From positions 124,001-188,000 of the forward strand of contig CAWESO010000019.1 of the NCBI GenBank assembly GCA_963811775.1: a DNA stretch of 64,000 bases, read 5' to 3'. The notes under the pieces are model-generated. The model saw only the letters and a list, made by a program, of their open reading frames with translations, did not search any database and was not told the origin of the DNA. Of this stretch, positions 17,583 through 26,361 are shown piece after piece. The first letter of the stretch is position 1; every line of letters begins with the position of its first letter. The position numbers and the translations under genes are program-made. The DNA comes from Chersky-840 sp963811775. GTDB taxonomy: Bacteria; Actinomycetota; Acidimicrobiia; Acidimicrobiales; UBA8190.

Positions 17583-20401
17583 CCCCCCGGGTGACGCCGG
17601 TCGACGTGCAGCCGTCCCGGGCGGCCCCCCCGCACATGGCCGCGGCCGTCGAGACGACCGCTGATCCCGACAGCCCTTCTCTCGAGTCCCCGGTAGCGGG
17701 GCCCGGGGCACGCGTTGTCCACGAGCCCGCGCCGCGGGAACCTGGCTCTGTCGTCACCGGGGACACGTCACCGGACTCCGGGGTCGAGCTGGCCACGTTC
17801 TTGGACCTCTCGGCTCAGATGTTCTGCGTCATCGATTTCACGAGCGCCCTGGTGTGGTGGAACGCGGCGTTCGAGCGGACGCTCGGCTACGGGCCCGACG
17901 AGCTGCTCCACGTGCGCCTCGACGACCTCGTGCATCCCGACGACCGGGAGACGTACCAAGCCACCGAGGCGACGTTGGCCGAGAACGGCGAGGCCGGCTT
18001 CGCCCAGGTCCGGTTCCTCACCCGGCATGGAGAGTGGCGCTGGCTCGAGTGGACCACGCGGGTCGACTTCGAGCGCCAGCGCGCCTACGGAGCCGCACGC
18101 GACATCACCGGCCGACGTCAGGACGAGATCGCGCTGCAAAAGAGCGAGGCGCGCCTGCGTGCCATCCTGCAGTACTCGTCGGCGGTGGTCTTCGTGAAGG
18201 ACCTCGACGGGCGGTACCTCCTCGTCAACGACGAGTTCGCCCGCGCCACGGGGGTCCCGGTCGAACGCGCCGTGGGAATGACTGCGGCAGAGTGCTGGTC
18301 CGAGGACCTCGCCGTCGCCACCGAGCGCGACGCCCAGGTGCTGCGGGACGGGGACTCCTTCGTCAGCAGCGAGTTGATGCACACGGTCGACGGTGTGCGG
18401 GAGTTCATGGTGAGCAGGTTCCTGCTCCGCGACGGGGACGGGTCTCCGTACGCCATCGGGGGGATCGCCGCCGACATCACCGAGCGTCGCGGGGCCGAGA
18501 AGGCCTTGGCCGAACGGGACCAGTTGCTCGGCTCGGTCATCGGGGCCAGCCCCGACATGATCACCCTGCTGGACCGCGCCGGGAAGATCCATCAGATCAG
18601 CGAGGCCCGGAACGCCCTGTTCGGCCATCGCCACGAGGTCTTCACCCGCTCCGAGGTGTTCGACTTCGTGCACCCCGACGACCGCGACGACTTCGCCTCG
18701 CTCTTCGTCCGCATGGTGACCGGCGCGGTGTCACACCTGGACCTCCGATACCGGGCTCGCCATGCGGACGGTCATTGGGTCACGGTCGACTCCCGGGCAC
18801 AGGCCGTCCTCGATGGCGAGGGCCACTTCGCCGGGGCAGTGGTCGTGTCGCGTGACATCACGGACAAGCTGGAGTCCGAGCAACGGCTGCAGGTGACCCG
18901 TGATGCGGCCGAAAAGGCCAGCAAGGCCAAGAGTGACTTCCTGTCGCGCATGAGCCACGAACTGCGCACGCCCCTCAACTCGATCCTCGGGTTCGCCCAG
19001 CTCCTGCAGATGGACGACATTCCCGCCCAGCAGGCTGACGCCGTCGACCACATTCTCCGAGCCGGTCGTCACCTTCTCGACCTCATCGACGAAGTGCTCG
19101 ACATCGCGCGTATCGAGTCCGGTTATCTCGAGCTGACGCTGACTCCGGTGCGCGTGGACGAGATCGTCGCGGAGGCGCTGGAGCTCACGAATCCCATGGC
19201 GGCACGAGCCGAGGTGGTCATGCGCTCGTCGGTGGACCCCCGGCATGGGCAGGTCGTCGTCGCCGACCGGCAGCGCCTGATGCAGGTCCTGCTCAACTTG
19301 TTGTCGAACGCCGTGAAGTACAACCGACCGGGCGGACGGGTGGACGTGGCCTGCGATGCGGGACCGCGGGGGCGGCTCCACCTCGCTGTGGCCGACACCG
19401 GCCGCGGCATCCGGTTCGAGGATCTCGACCGGGTGTTCGTGCCGTTCGACCGCCTCGGCATGGAGCAGACCGGTATCGAGGGGACCGGGGTGGGGTTGGC
19501 GCTCTCGCAGCACCTGTGTGAGCGCATGGGTGGGGAGCTCACCGTGGAGTCGGTTGCCGAGGTGGGGAGCACCTTCGTCGTCGAGCTTCCCGAGGCCGGT
19601 CCGGTCGTGACCGAGGTCGACACCACCGGGATGGCCCCGGGAACGCTCGTCTCCGGGGCGGGTCCCGGGCAAGGTCTCGCTTCAGGCCCAGGGCAGGGTG
19701 CCGATGCCCGGTCCGGTCCGGGCTCTGAAGTCGTTTCGGCCCCGACCCGGCACGACGTCTCCGCAGACCGCGACGCACGAGAGACGGAGGGTGGGGCAGG
19801 CGCGCCTGGTGCTGAGCCGGGGCCGGCGCAGGCGCCGGTGCTGGCGTCGGTATGGGCGTCGGAGGAGGCGCCCGACGAGGCGCCGACGCCGGACCTGGAG
19901 CAGGGACGTGGACAGAACCAGGGGCGCGAGGACGAGCCCGACGGACAGCGGGCGCTGACGCCGCCGCCGTCACCTGTACGCGGTCCAGGGTCCGACACCG
20001 CGGGGTCGTCGGGGCCGAGTCGTGCCTTCCGGGTGCTTCTGGTCGAGAACAACCTCACCACGCTCGACCTCGTCGAGCGTGTGCTCTCGCGCCGGCCGGG
20101 AACAGACGTCCTGGCCGCGATGCAGGGCGGGCTCGGGGTGGACCTCGCCCGGGAACATGTCCCCGATGTGATCCTGCTCGATCTCTCTCTGCCCGACATG
20201 ACCGGGAACATCGTTCTCGACCGCCTGTCGGAGGAACCGGCGACAGCCGACATCCCCGTGGCCGTGATCGGGGCCGACGTCCCGCCCCAGCAGGTGCGTC
20301 AGCTGCTCGGGCGCGGTGTCATCGGCTTCCTGGCCAAGCCGCTCGACGTCCGCGGCCTGCTGGCACTCGTCGATGCCGTGCGCGCCGCCCGCGGGTCCTG
20401 A
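17579..20401 (+). CDS. Hybrid sensor histidine kinase 2 with degenerate receiver domain
   Basis: A 940-aa paralogue of kinase 1: about 70 residues of disordered N terminus, three PAS domains (~70-420), HisKA SHELRTPLNSILGFAQL (His 460), HATPase with NLLSNAVKYN and GTGVGLALS. A ~135-residue Gly/Pro/Ala/Glu-rich linker (680-815) follows, then a receiver. The receiver keeps the Asp in LLDLSLPDMTG and Lys in AKPLD, but the acid pair reads VENN rather than EDN and the switch residue is Gly (VIGAD) where kinase 1 has Thr. It may therefore be phosphorylated poorly or act as a pseudo-receiver. GTG 17579 overlaps the kinase 1 stop. Confidence 0.88.
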   Translation: MTPRVTPVDVQPSRAAPPHMAAAVETTADPDSPSLESPVAGPGARVVHEPAPREPGSVVTGDTSPDSGVELATFLDLSAQMFCVIDFTSALVWWNAAFERTLGYGPDELLHVRLDDLVHPDDRETYQATEATLAENGEAGFAQVRFLTRHGEWRWLEWTTRVDFERQRAYGAARDITGRRQDEIALQKSEARLRAILQYSSAVVFVKDLDGRYLLVNDEFARATGVPVERAVGMTAAECWSEDLAVATERDAQVLRDGDSFVSSELMHTVDGVREFMVSRFLLRDGDGSPYAIGGIAADITERRGAEKALAERDQLLGSVIGASPDMITLLDRAGKIHQISEARNALFGHRHEVFTRSEVFDFVHPDDRDDFASLFVRMVTGAVSHLDLRYRARHADGHWVTVDSRAQAVLDGEGHFAGAVVVSRDITDKLESEQRLQVTRDAAEKASKAKSDFLSRMSHELRTPLNSILGFAQLLQMDDIPAQQADAVDHILRAGRHLLDLIDEVLDIARIESGYLELTLTPVRVDEIVAEALELTNPMAARAEVVMRSSVDPRHGQVVVADRQRLMQVLLNLLSNAVKYNRPGGRVDVACDAGPRGRLHLAVADTGRGIRFEDLDRVFVPFDRLGMEQTGIEGTGVGLALSQHLCERMGGELTVESVAEVGSTFVVELPEAGPVVTEVDTTGMAPGTLVSGAGPGQGLASGPGQGADARSGPGSEVVSAPTRHDVSADRDARETEGGAGAPGAEPGPAQAPVLASVWASEEAPDEAPTPDLEQGRGQNQGREDEPDGQRALTPPPSPVRGPGSDTAGSSGPSRAFRVLLVENNLTTLDLVERVLSRRPGTDVLAAMQGGLGVDLAREHVPDVILLDLSLPDMTGNIVLDRLSEEPATADIPVAVIGADVPPQQVRQLLGRGVIGFLAKPLDVRGLLALVDAVRAARGS

Positions 20402-20467
20402 GCCTCGCCGGCTGAGCCACACCGGCTGACCCTGACTGCCTGACCCACGTCTGAGCCTGCTCCTGCG

Positions 20468-20487
20468 CATGGCGCCCCGGCGCCGTG
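20468..20487. terminator. GC-rich palindrome between convergent genes
   Basis: GGCGCC-CC-GGCGCC, extended by CAT/GTG to about nine pairs, lies between the kinase 2 stop and the stop of the convergent acyl-CoA synthetase. There is no T-run, so a role as a bidirectional terminator is only possible. Confidence 0.3.
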
Positions 20488-20506
20488 CCGGATCCAAAGG
20501 GGCGGA

Positions 20507-22057
20507 TCAGATGGCCCGCTCCTGTCCTTCCCAGTACGGGTCCCGCAGCTTGCGCTTGTAGAGCTTGCCGTTGGGGTCGCGGGGCATGTCGCCGGTGAAG
20601 TCGATCGTCTTCGGCGTCTTGAACTTGGCCAGCCGGCCTTCGCACCAGCCCAGGATCTCGGCCTCGAGCTCCGGCGAGCCGACCACGCCGTCGACGGGCT
20701 GGATGACCGCCTTCACCTCCTCGCCCCAGTCGTCGTGGGGGATGCCGAACACCGCCGCGTCGACCACCTTTGGATGCCCGAGCAGGACGCTCTCGATCTC
20801 GGCAGGGTAGATGTTGGCCCCTCCGGAGATGATCATGTCCGTCTTGCGGTCACGCAGGAAGAGGAACCCGTCGTCGTCGACGTAGCCGACGTCGCCGACG
20901 GTGAAGAACTTGCCGATCCGGTTCTTCTGGGTCTTGTCCTTGTCCCCGTGGTACTCGAAGTCCGCCGACCCCATGGCCATGTACACGGTCCCGATCTGGT
21001 TGGCCTCGAGCCGGTTCTCCTCGTCGTCGAAGATGGCGATCTCCGAGATCGGCCACGGCTTGCCCACCGTCCCGGGCTTGGTCAGCCATTCCTCGGTGGT
21101 GACGATGGTGCCGCCGCCCTCGGATGCGGCGTAGTACTCGTCGATGACCGGGCCCCACCACTCGATCATGGCGTACTTGGTGTCGACCGGGCACGGAGCC
21201 GCGGCGTGGATCATGTGCCGCAGCGACGACAGGTCGTACTTGTGGCGGACATCGTCGGGGAGCGCCAGGAGCCGGTGGAACTGGGTGGGCACCATGTGCG
21301 AATGGGTGACCCGGTAGCGCTCGATGAGCTCGAGCATGCCCTCGGCGCTCCACTTGTCCATGAGCACCACGGTGTGGCCCATGTGGATGGCCGCGCCCGA
21401 GAAGCGCAGCACCGCCGTGTGATAGAGCGGCGAGCCTACGATGTGGACGTTGTCGTCGCGGGGGTTGATGCCGAAGAGCAACAGGATCCCGGCCAGGGCG
21501 ATGGCCATCTCGTCGGGGTCGGCGCCCGACAGGGTGCGGCGCACGCCCTTGGGGTTCCCGGTCGTGCCCGAGGTGTAGTTCATCGTGTCGCCCAGGCTGC
21601 GGTCGTCGGGCCGGTCCGTCTTCTGGTTGTCGCGCAGCTGGGCGTACGACGCGAAGCCCGGGATGTCGCCGACGGCCAGGCAGCGTGACGCGGGGATCTC
21701 GGCCTCTTCGGCCGCATCGCCACAGATGTCCGCGAAGCGCTCGTGGCCGATGAAGACCTGGGCACCCGAGTCCTTCAGGATGTAGGCGATCTCGGGCGCC
21801 ACCAGGTGGTGGTTGATGGGCACGATGTACCACCCCGCCTGCATGGCGGCGAGGTAGATCTCGAACACCTCCGCGCTATTGGGCAGCACGAAGGCGATGG
21901 TGTCTCCCTTTCTGAGTCCAAGCATGCGCATGGCGTGCACGACCTGGTTGGCGCGACCCAGAAGCTCGCCGGCCTTGAGCTCGGTGCCGTCGGGGGCCAC
22001 CAGGGCCAGGTGCCCGGGTTCCTCCTCCGCCATGGCCCAGAATCCGAAGTCGGTCAT
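20507..22057 (-). CDS. AMP-forming acyl-CoA synthetase (FadD family)
   Basis: A 516-aa adenylate-forming ligase that activates a carboxylic acid to its CoA thioester with ATP. Motifs in order: NYTSGTTGNPKGVRR (P-loop), YYAASEGGG, VGDVGYVDDDGFLFLRDR (hinge) and RDPNGKLYKRKLRDPYW with the catalytic Lys. The C-terminal PYWEG-type ending and single-gene unit resemble FadD ligases acting on bulky or steroid acids, but substrate is not assigned. ATG 22057. A KstR-like box lies about 150 bp upstream (22205-22218), within the end of the preceding synthetase gene, which fits lipid or sterol regulation. Confidence 0.88.
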   Translation of the reverse strand: MTDFGFWAMAEEEPGHLALVAPDGTELKAGELLGRANQVVHAMRMLGLRKGDTIAFVLPNSAEVFEIYLAAMQAGWYIVPINHHLVAPEIAYILKDSGAQVFIGHERFADICGDAAEEAEIPASRCLAVGDIPGFASYAQLRDNQKTDRPDDRSLGDTMNYTSGTTGNPKGVRRTLSGADPDEMAIALAGILLLFGINPRDDNVHIVGSPLYHTAVLRFSGAAIHMGHTVVLMDKWSAEGMLELIERYRVTHSHMVPTQFHRLLALPDDVRHKYDLSSLRHMIHAAAPCPVDTKYAMIEWWGPVIDEYYAASEGGGTIVTTEEWLTKPGTVGKPWPISEIAIFDDEENRLEANQIGTVYMAMGSADFEYHGDKDKTQKNRIGKFFTVGDVGYVDDDGFLFLRDRKTDMIISGGANIYPAEIESVLLGHPKVVDAAVFGIPHDDWGEEVKAVIQPVDGVVGSPELEAEILGWCEGRLAKFKTPKTIDFTGDMPRDPNGKLYKRKLRDPYWEGQERAI

Positions 22058-22203
22058 CCTCGCTCCTCGCTCGGTGCCCCGGTGACCACGAACCGGCGAT
22101 CAGCCTCCCGGAACGGGGCCGGCGACCAACCGATGCGCGACCTGGAGCGTGTGCTGTGCCCTGCCGCAGAGCCCGACGTCACGGACGTGGGCCCGCCGCG
22201 AGA

Positions 22204-23940
22204 CTAGAACGTGTTCTCGCCTCGGGCAAGCCGCTCGGTGGCCAGCTTCCGCAGCTCGTCGGCCCGGATCTTGGCGTTCCCGGTCAGGGTGAGCTCCTCC
22301 TCGTCGAAGAACAGGACCCGGCGCGGCAGCTTGTACGACGCCAGTTTGCCGCGCAGGAACTCACGCACGCCGTCCTCGTCGAGGTGCGCGCCGGGCTGGG
22401 CCACGGCACACACCACCACGATCTCGCCCAGGGTGGGATGCGCCACTCCCACCGCCACCGCGCTGTGCAGGCCCGGATGACGCAACAGCTCGTTGTCGAT
22501 CTCGACGGGCGAGACGTTGGCGCCCCCCGTCTTGATCATGTCCGAGCTGCGCCCCACCCAGTGCAGGCGCCCCTCGGCGTCGACGAAGCCCGCGTCGCCG
22601 GTGGCGAAGAACCCGTCCTCGTCGAACACGTCCTCGGGGGCGACCTTGACGTACCCCCTCATGAGGGTGGGCCCCTTGACGCGGATCTCGCCGGGGGAGC
22701 CGGCCTCCTGTTCCCGGCCCGTCTCGGGGTCGACGATGCGGACGACGTTGCCGGGGAGGATCATCCCTTCGTGGCCCTCTCGTAACGCGGCGGGGGTGTC
22801 GGCGGGCATGGAGCTGATAATGGTGAAGGTCTCGGTGAGCCCGTAGGCGGCGCGCGGGCTGAAGCAGTCGGCGGCGTTGACAGAGGGGTGCCGGCCGATG
22901 GTCGTGAACGAGTCGACCTGGGTCACCGCGGAGAGATCGCGCCGGGCGTAGTCGGGGTGGCTCTCCAACGCGGCGAGCTGATGCGGCCATGCATGGGGGG
23001 TCGTCACCCGTTCGGCCTCGAGCAGCGCCAAGGCGTCGCCCGCCTCGAACAGCTCCTGGAGCACCAGGCAGGCCCCGGCCGCCAGGGTGCCCCCCATCAC
23101 CATGCAGTAGCCGGCCGTCCAGAAGAAGGGGAAGGCGCTCCACACCCGGCGAGTGGGGTCGACCCGCAGGTGCTCCACGAAGCGCCAGCTCTGCATGGCG
23201 GCGGCCCGCTGCGCGTGAAGGACGCCCTTGGGCTTTCCCGTCGACCCCGACGTGTAGACGACGAGCGCGTCGTCGTGGGGCGACACCTCGGCGGCGCGCT
23301 CGCGGGCCACGCCCTCGTCGAAGGTCTCGCCGGCGGCCAGGAAGGCGTCGTAGGAGTCCGTTCCCAGGCACGCCCGCGTCGTGAGGTAGGGAAGGCGGTC
23401 GCGCATCGACCGAACCTGCTCGGCGTAGTGGTGGTGCGCCAGGCGCTCTTGGTAGATGAGCACCGACGCGTCCGAGTGGCGCAGGACGTACTCGATCTCG
23501 GGCGGCTCGAACAGCGTGTTCACCGGGACGAGCACCCCGCCCGCCAGGGCGACGCCGAAGGCGGCCTCCACCCACTCGGGACGGTTCCCCATGAGCAGCG
23601 CCACCCGGGTGCCCTTGCCCACGCCGGCCGCGGCCAGGGCCCGGGCGAACCGTCGGGCGCGCCCGCCGAGCTCGGCATAGCTCCACCGCACCACGTCACT
23701 GTCCGAGGAGCCAGGACCGCTGTCGCCGGGACCGCCGTCGGCGGGGCTGCTGTTGCCAGGACCGCCTTCGCCAGGACCGCCGTCGCCGGTGTCTTTCGTG
23801 GGAGAGCCGCTGCCGCCGGGGTGGAAGCACAGCGCCTCGCGCCGGGCGTGCCGCTCGACGGTCTCGATCAGGAGCCCGCCCATGGTGAGCGTGCCGATGC
23901 CGGGCTCGGTGTCCGCGGGCGGTCCTCGGAACAGAGCCAC
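22204..23940 (-). CDS. AMP-forming acyl-CoA synthetase with Gly/Pro/Ser-rich insertion
   Basis: A 578-aa adenylate-forming ligase: VVYTSGSTGKPKGVLHA (P-loop), AAYGLTETFTI, ATGDAGFVDAEGRLHWVGR (hinge) and LTLTGNAKIRADEL with the catalytic Lys. Residues ~42-82 are a low-complexity insertion of GDGGPG- and DSGPG-type repeats with no family counterpart, encoded by G/C-rich slippage-prone DNA. The start is uncertain: GTG 23940, or ATG 23883 (MGGLLIETVERH), which is nearer the usual family N terminus. Its stop codon TAG is part of a KstR-like palindrome. It lies 42 bp downstream of the MaoC gene on the same strand, so the two may be cotranscribed. Confidence 0.85.
   Translation of the reverse strand: MALFRGPPADTEPGIGTLTMGGLLIETVERHARREALCFHPGGSGSPTKDTGDGGPGEGGPGNSSPADGGPGDSGPGSSDSDVVRWSYAELGGRARRFARALAAAGVGKGTRVALLMGNRPEWVEAAFGVALAGGVLVPVNTLFEPPEIEYVLRHSDASVLIYQERLAHHHYAEQVRSMRDRLPYLTTRACLGTDSYDAFLAAGETFDEGVARERAAEVSPHDDALVVYTSGSTGKPKGVLHAQRAAAMQSWRFVEHLRVDPTRRVWSAFPFFWTAGYCMVMGGTLAAGACLVLQELFEAGDALALLEAERVTTPHAWPHQLAALESHPDYARRDLSAVTQVDSFTTIGRHPSVNAADCFSPRAAYGLTETFTIISSMPADTPAALREGHEGMILPGNVVRIVDPETGREQEAGSPGEIRVKGPTLMRGYVKVAPEDVFDEDGFFATGDAGFVDAEGRLHWVGRSSDMIKTGGANVSPVEIDNELLRHPGLHSAVAVGVAHPTLGEIVVVCAVAQPGAHLDEDGVREFLRGKLASYKLPRRVLFFDEEELTLTGNAKIRADELRKLATERLARGENTF
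22205..22218. promoter_or_regulatory. KstR-like operator TAGAACGTGTTCTC
   Basis: TAGAAC-GT-GTTCTC matches the KstR consensus TnnAACnnGTTnnA at all core bases and differs only at the final A. It overlaps the last codons and stop of the 22204-23940 synthetase and lies about 150 bp upstream of the next synthetase (ATG 22057), which it could control. Confidence 0.55.
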
Positions 23941-23982
23941 AGAAGGTGTCCGGTGCCTGGTGTCCGGCGTTGTCGCCGCGGC

Positions 23983-25149
23983 CTACGCCGGCAGCTCGAC
24001 CTCCACCGGGCCCTTCGCCATCACCGACCCGTCCTGGTTGGTCATGGTTACCTCCAAGGTCACGACACCGGCCCCGAGCATCTTGTCGTAGCGGGCATCG
24101 GTCACCTCGGCATCGAGGAGGGTGAGGTCGCCGTCGAAGGCGGGGAAGCGGTACTGCACGGCCGAGTGCCGCACCAGGCCCCGGTCGCCCGCCCACGCCG
24201 CCACGTAGTCGAGGACCCAGGCCCCCATGGACGCGCCGTAGCCGTAGCCGCGCGGCATGCCGATGAGGCGGGCGTGCTCCTCGTCGGTGTGCCCACGCGA
24301 CGGACCGTGGTAGAGGCCGTCGGCGAGCTCGGGGTCCTCCTGGGCGCCCTCGAGGTCGCGGTCCATCTCGTCGAGCCAGCCCGCCTCGCTCAGGTGGTCG
24401 GCCCCCTCGTGGTACGTCGAGCCCCACACGGTGAACGTGTAGCCGCGCCACTCCGAGGCCAGGCTCGGGAGCGAGTGCGGCCCGATGGGCCGCGTGAGCA
24501 GGCTCTGTCCCACCTCGACCGACTCGAGCGTGGGGCTGTCGGCCCCGGCCCGGCTGCGGATCCACTCCCGGCGCTGCGCTTCGATCGCCGCGAGGCGCGC
24601 CTCGGTCCACGTCGGCACGGGCGCGGCCTGCTCGAAGAAGCCCCGGTCGCGCGCCACGTCGGCTCGGTAGCGCACCGCCGTCGACCACTGCTTGGCCACC
24701 CGCTCGCCGCGCTGGTTGGTGTAGACGGTCTCGCCCCGGCTGAACATGGTCGGCCCGGCGAACTTGGTCTCCGACACCTTGTAGTCGACGAACCGTCTCT
24801 TCATGCGCAACAGGTCGCCGGGGTAGATGCGCGGCCCCGCGAACCACCACTCGTCCCCGCCGAAGATCATGTGGGTGCCGGGGATGTTCCCGACGATGGC
24901 CGGTCCCGCCCCGTGCCCGACGTCGCAGCAGATGGTGAAGGACTGCGGCGCCACGATCCGGCCGAAGGCGCTGGCCGCGGCCACCTCGTCCTCGTAGTGC
25001 AGGGGGTTGGGGTACTGCATGGCCTGGACCCAGCGGCGGATGTCGGTCACCGTCACCGGCTCTTTCAATTGCCCTCCGCCCACGGGCTTGCCGACATGGC
25101 GGTCGACGTCGGAGGTGTCGAACTCGATGTGCTCGTTGACCTGGGTCAT
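23983..25149 (-). CDS. MaoC-like acyl-CoA dehydratase (double hot-dog)
   Basis: A 388-aa protein with two hot-dog halves. The N-terminal half has WVQAMQYPNPLHYEDEVAA, matching the NP-x-H-x-D pattern of FAS1-like/MaoC dehydratases, and GTHMIFGGDEWWFAGPRIYPGD. The C-terminal half includes YTFTVWGSTYHEG and ends PVEVELPA. It should hydrate an enoyl-CoA or dehydrate a 3-hydroxyacyl-CoA; the acyl chain is unknown. The start is ATG 25149, because AGGAGG stands six bases before it; the longer frame to 25254 lacks a signal. It is divergent from the SDR gene (137-bp shared region) and followed by an acyl-CoA synthetase, consistent with a small beta-oxidation unit. Confidence 0.85.
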   Translation of the reverse strand: MTQVNEHIEFDTSDVDRHVGKPVGGGQLKEPVTVTDIRRWVQAMQYPNPLHYEDEVAAASAFGRIVAPQSFTICCDVGHGAGPAIVGNIPGTHMIFGGDEWWFAGPRIYPGDLLRMKRRFVDYKVSETKFAGPTMFSRGETVYTNQRGERVAKQWSTAVRYRADVARDRGFFEQAAPVPTWTEARLAAIEAQRREWIRSRAGADSPTLESVEVGQSLLTRPIGPHSLPSLASEWRGYTFTVWGSTYHEGADHLSEAGWLDEMDRDLEGAQEDPELADGLYHGPSRGHTDEEHARLIGMPRGYGYGASMGAWVLDYVAAWAGDRGLVRHSAVQYRFPAFDGDLTLLDAEVTDARYDKMLGAGVVTLEVTMTNQDGSVMAKGPVEVELPA

Positions 25150-25286
25150 CGTGCCCTCCTGCTCGGCCGAAATTGTGACACAGGCGTCAGGCGGGCGCTC
25201 GGCGCCGGCTGGGGTGGGCTCGGCCCCGCCGACTAACGTCCCGTCAGATTTCACGGTGGCGCCGCCCGAAATCCCAAAAGACAGGC

Positions 25287-26237
25287 ATGAGCGCCACGAC
25301 AGGCAGGACCGACGAGACAGGAGCAGCAGGGCACGTGGCTGGATACCTCGACAACAAGGTGGTCGTGATCACAGGGGCGGGCGGCGGCATCGGCCGGGCC
25401 TGCGCCCTGGCGTGCGCAGCCGAGGGCGCCAAGGTCGTGGTGGCCGACATCGGCGTGGGCCTGGCGGGCGAGGACCCCACCAGCGCCGTCGCCGACGCGG
25501 TGGTGAAGGAGATCGAGGACGCCGGCGGCGAAGCCGTCGCCGTCGCCCAGGACGTGAGCACGATGGCCGGCGGCGAGCGCATCGTCGACACCGCGGTGGA
25601 GCGGTGGGGCCGGATCGACGGCGTGGTGGCGGTGGCCGGCATCCTGCGCGAGCGCATGCTGTTCAACATGTCCGAGGACGAGTGGGACGCCGTGATCGCC
25701 ACCCACCTGAAGGGCCACTTCACCGTCTTCCGGCATGCCGCCGCCATCATGCGCAAGCAGGAGTCGGGGTCGCTCATCGGCTTCACGTCGGGCGCGTATG
25801 CCGGCAGCGTGGCCCAGGCCAACTACTCCGCGGCCAAGGGTGGGATCGTGTCCCTCGTGCGCTCGGCCGCGGTCGGCCTCTACCGCTACGGCGTGCGGGC
25901 CAACGCCGTGGCTCCGGTGGCCCGCACCCGCATGTCGGCCAACGTCCCGGTGGAGCTGGCCGAGATGGGCGAGCCCGAGGACGTCGCACCCTTGGTCGTC
26001 TACCTGCTGTCGGACGCGTCCAAAGACGTGACCGGCCAGGTCTACACGGCCGTCGGCGGGCGCATCGCGGTGTGGAACCAGCCCGTGGAGGTGCGGCACA
26101 TGAGCACCGAGGGCCGCTGGACGCCGCAGCAGATCGCCGAGCGGTTCGACGAGGTGGGCCAGGAGCGCATGGGCGGCATCGACCGCCTCGAGAAGCTCCG
26201 CCAGGCCGCCGCCTCGGGCGAGAAGCCCAACGCCTGA
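25287..26237 (+). CDS. SDR-family 3-hydroxyacyl-CoA or hydroxysteroid dehydrogenase
   Basis: A 316-aa short-chain dehydrogenase. It shows VVITGAGGGIGRACALA (NAD(P) loop), ADIGVGLAG, VAVAGILRE in place of NNAG, FTSGAYAGSVAQANYSAAKGG (catalytic Ser, Tyr, Lys) and ANAVAPVARTRM. A ~60-residue C-terminal extension rich in charged residues follows the core, as in multifunctional-enzyme-type 17beta-HSD relatives. Divergent from the MaoC dehydratase, so it could oxidise the 3-hydroxyacyl-CoA made by it (inference). Start ATG 25287; about 15 residues precede the core. Confidence 0.85.
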   Translation: MSATTGRTDETGAAGHVAGYLDNKVVVITGAGGGIGRACALACAAEGAKVVVADIGVGLAGEDPTSAVADAVVKEIEDAGGEAVAVAQDVSTMAGGERIVDTAVERWGRIDGVVAVAGILRERMLFNMSEDEWDAVIATHLKGHFTVFRHAAAIMRKQESGSLIGFTSGAYAGSVAQANYSAAKGGIVSLVRSAAVGLYRYGVRANAVAPVARTRMSANVPVELAEMGEPEDVAPLVVYLLSDASKDVTGQVYTAVGGRIAVWNQPVEVRHMSTEGRWTPQQIAERFDEVGQERMGGIDRLEKLRQAAASGEKPNA

Positions 26238-26361
26238 GCGGCGCAGCCCCACCGGCTCAGTCCCACCGGCGCCCAGACCACCAGTTCGACCTCGCCGGGT
26301 CGACAGCACCAGGTCCACACCGACAGATCCACCCGTCACCGACACAGGAGAACGAGGTCCC

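Noticed and set aside
22888..25236. 782-codon plus-strand open frame
   Set aside because: Antisense to an acyl-CoA synthetase and a MaoC dehydratase with intact motifs; its own translation has no recognisable domain.
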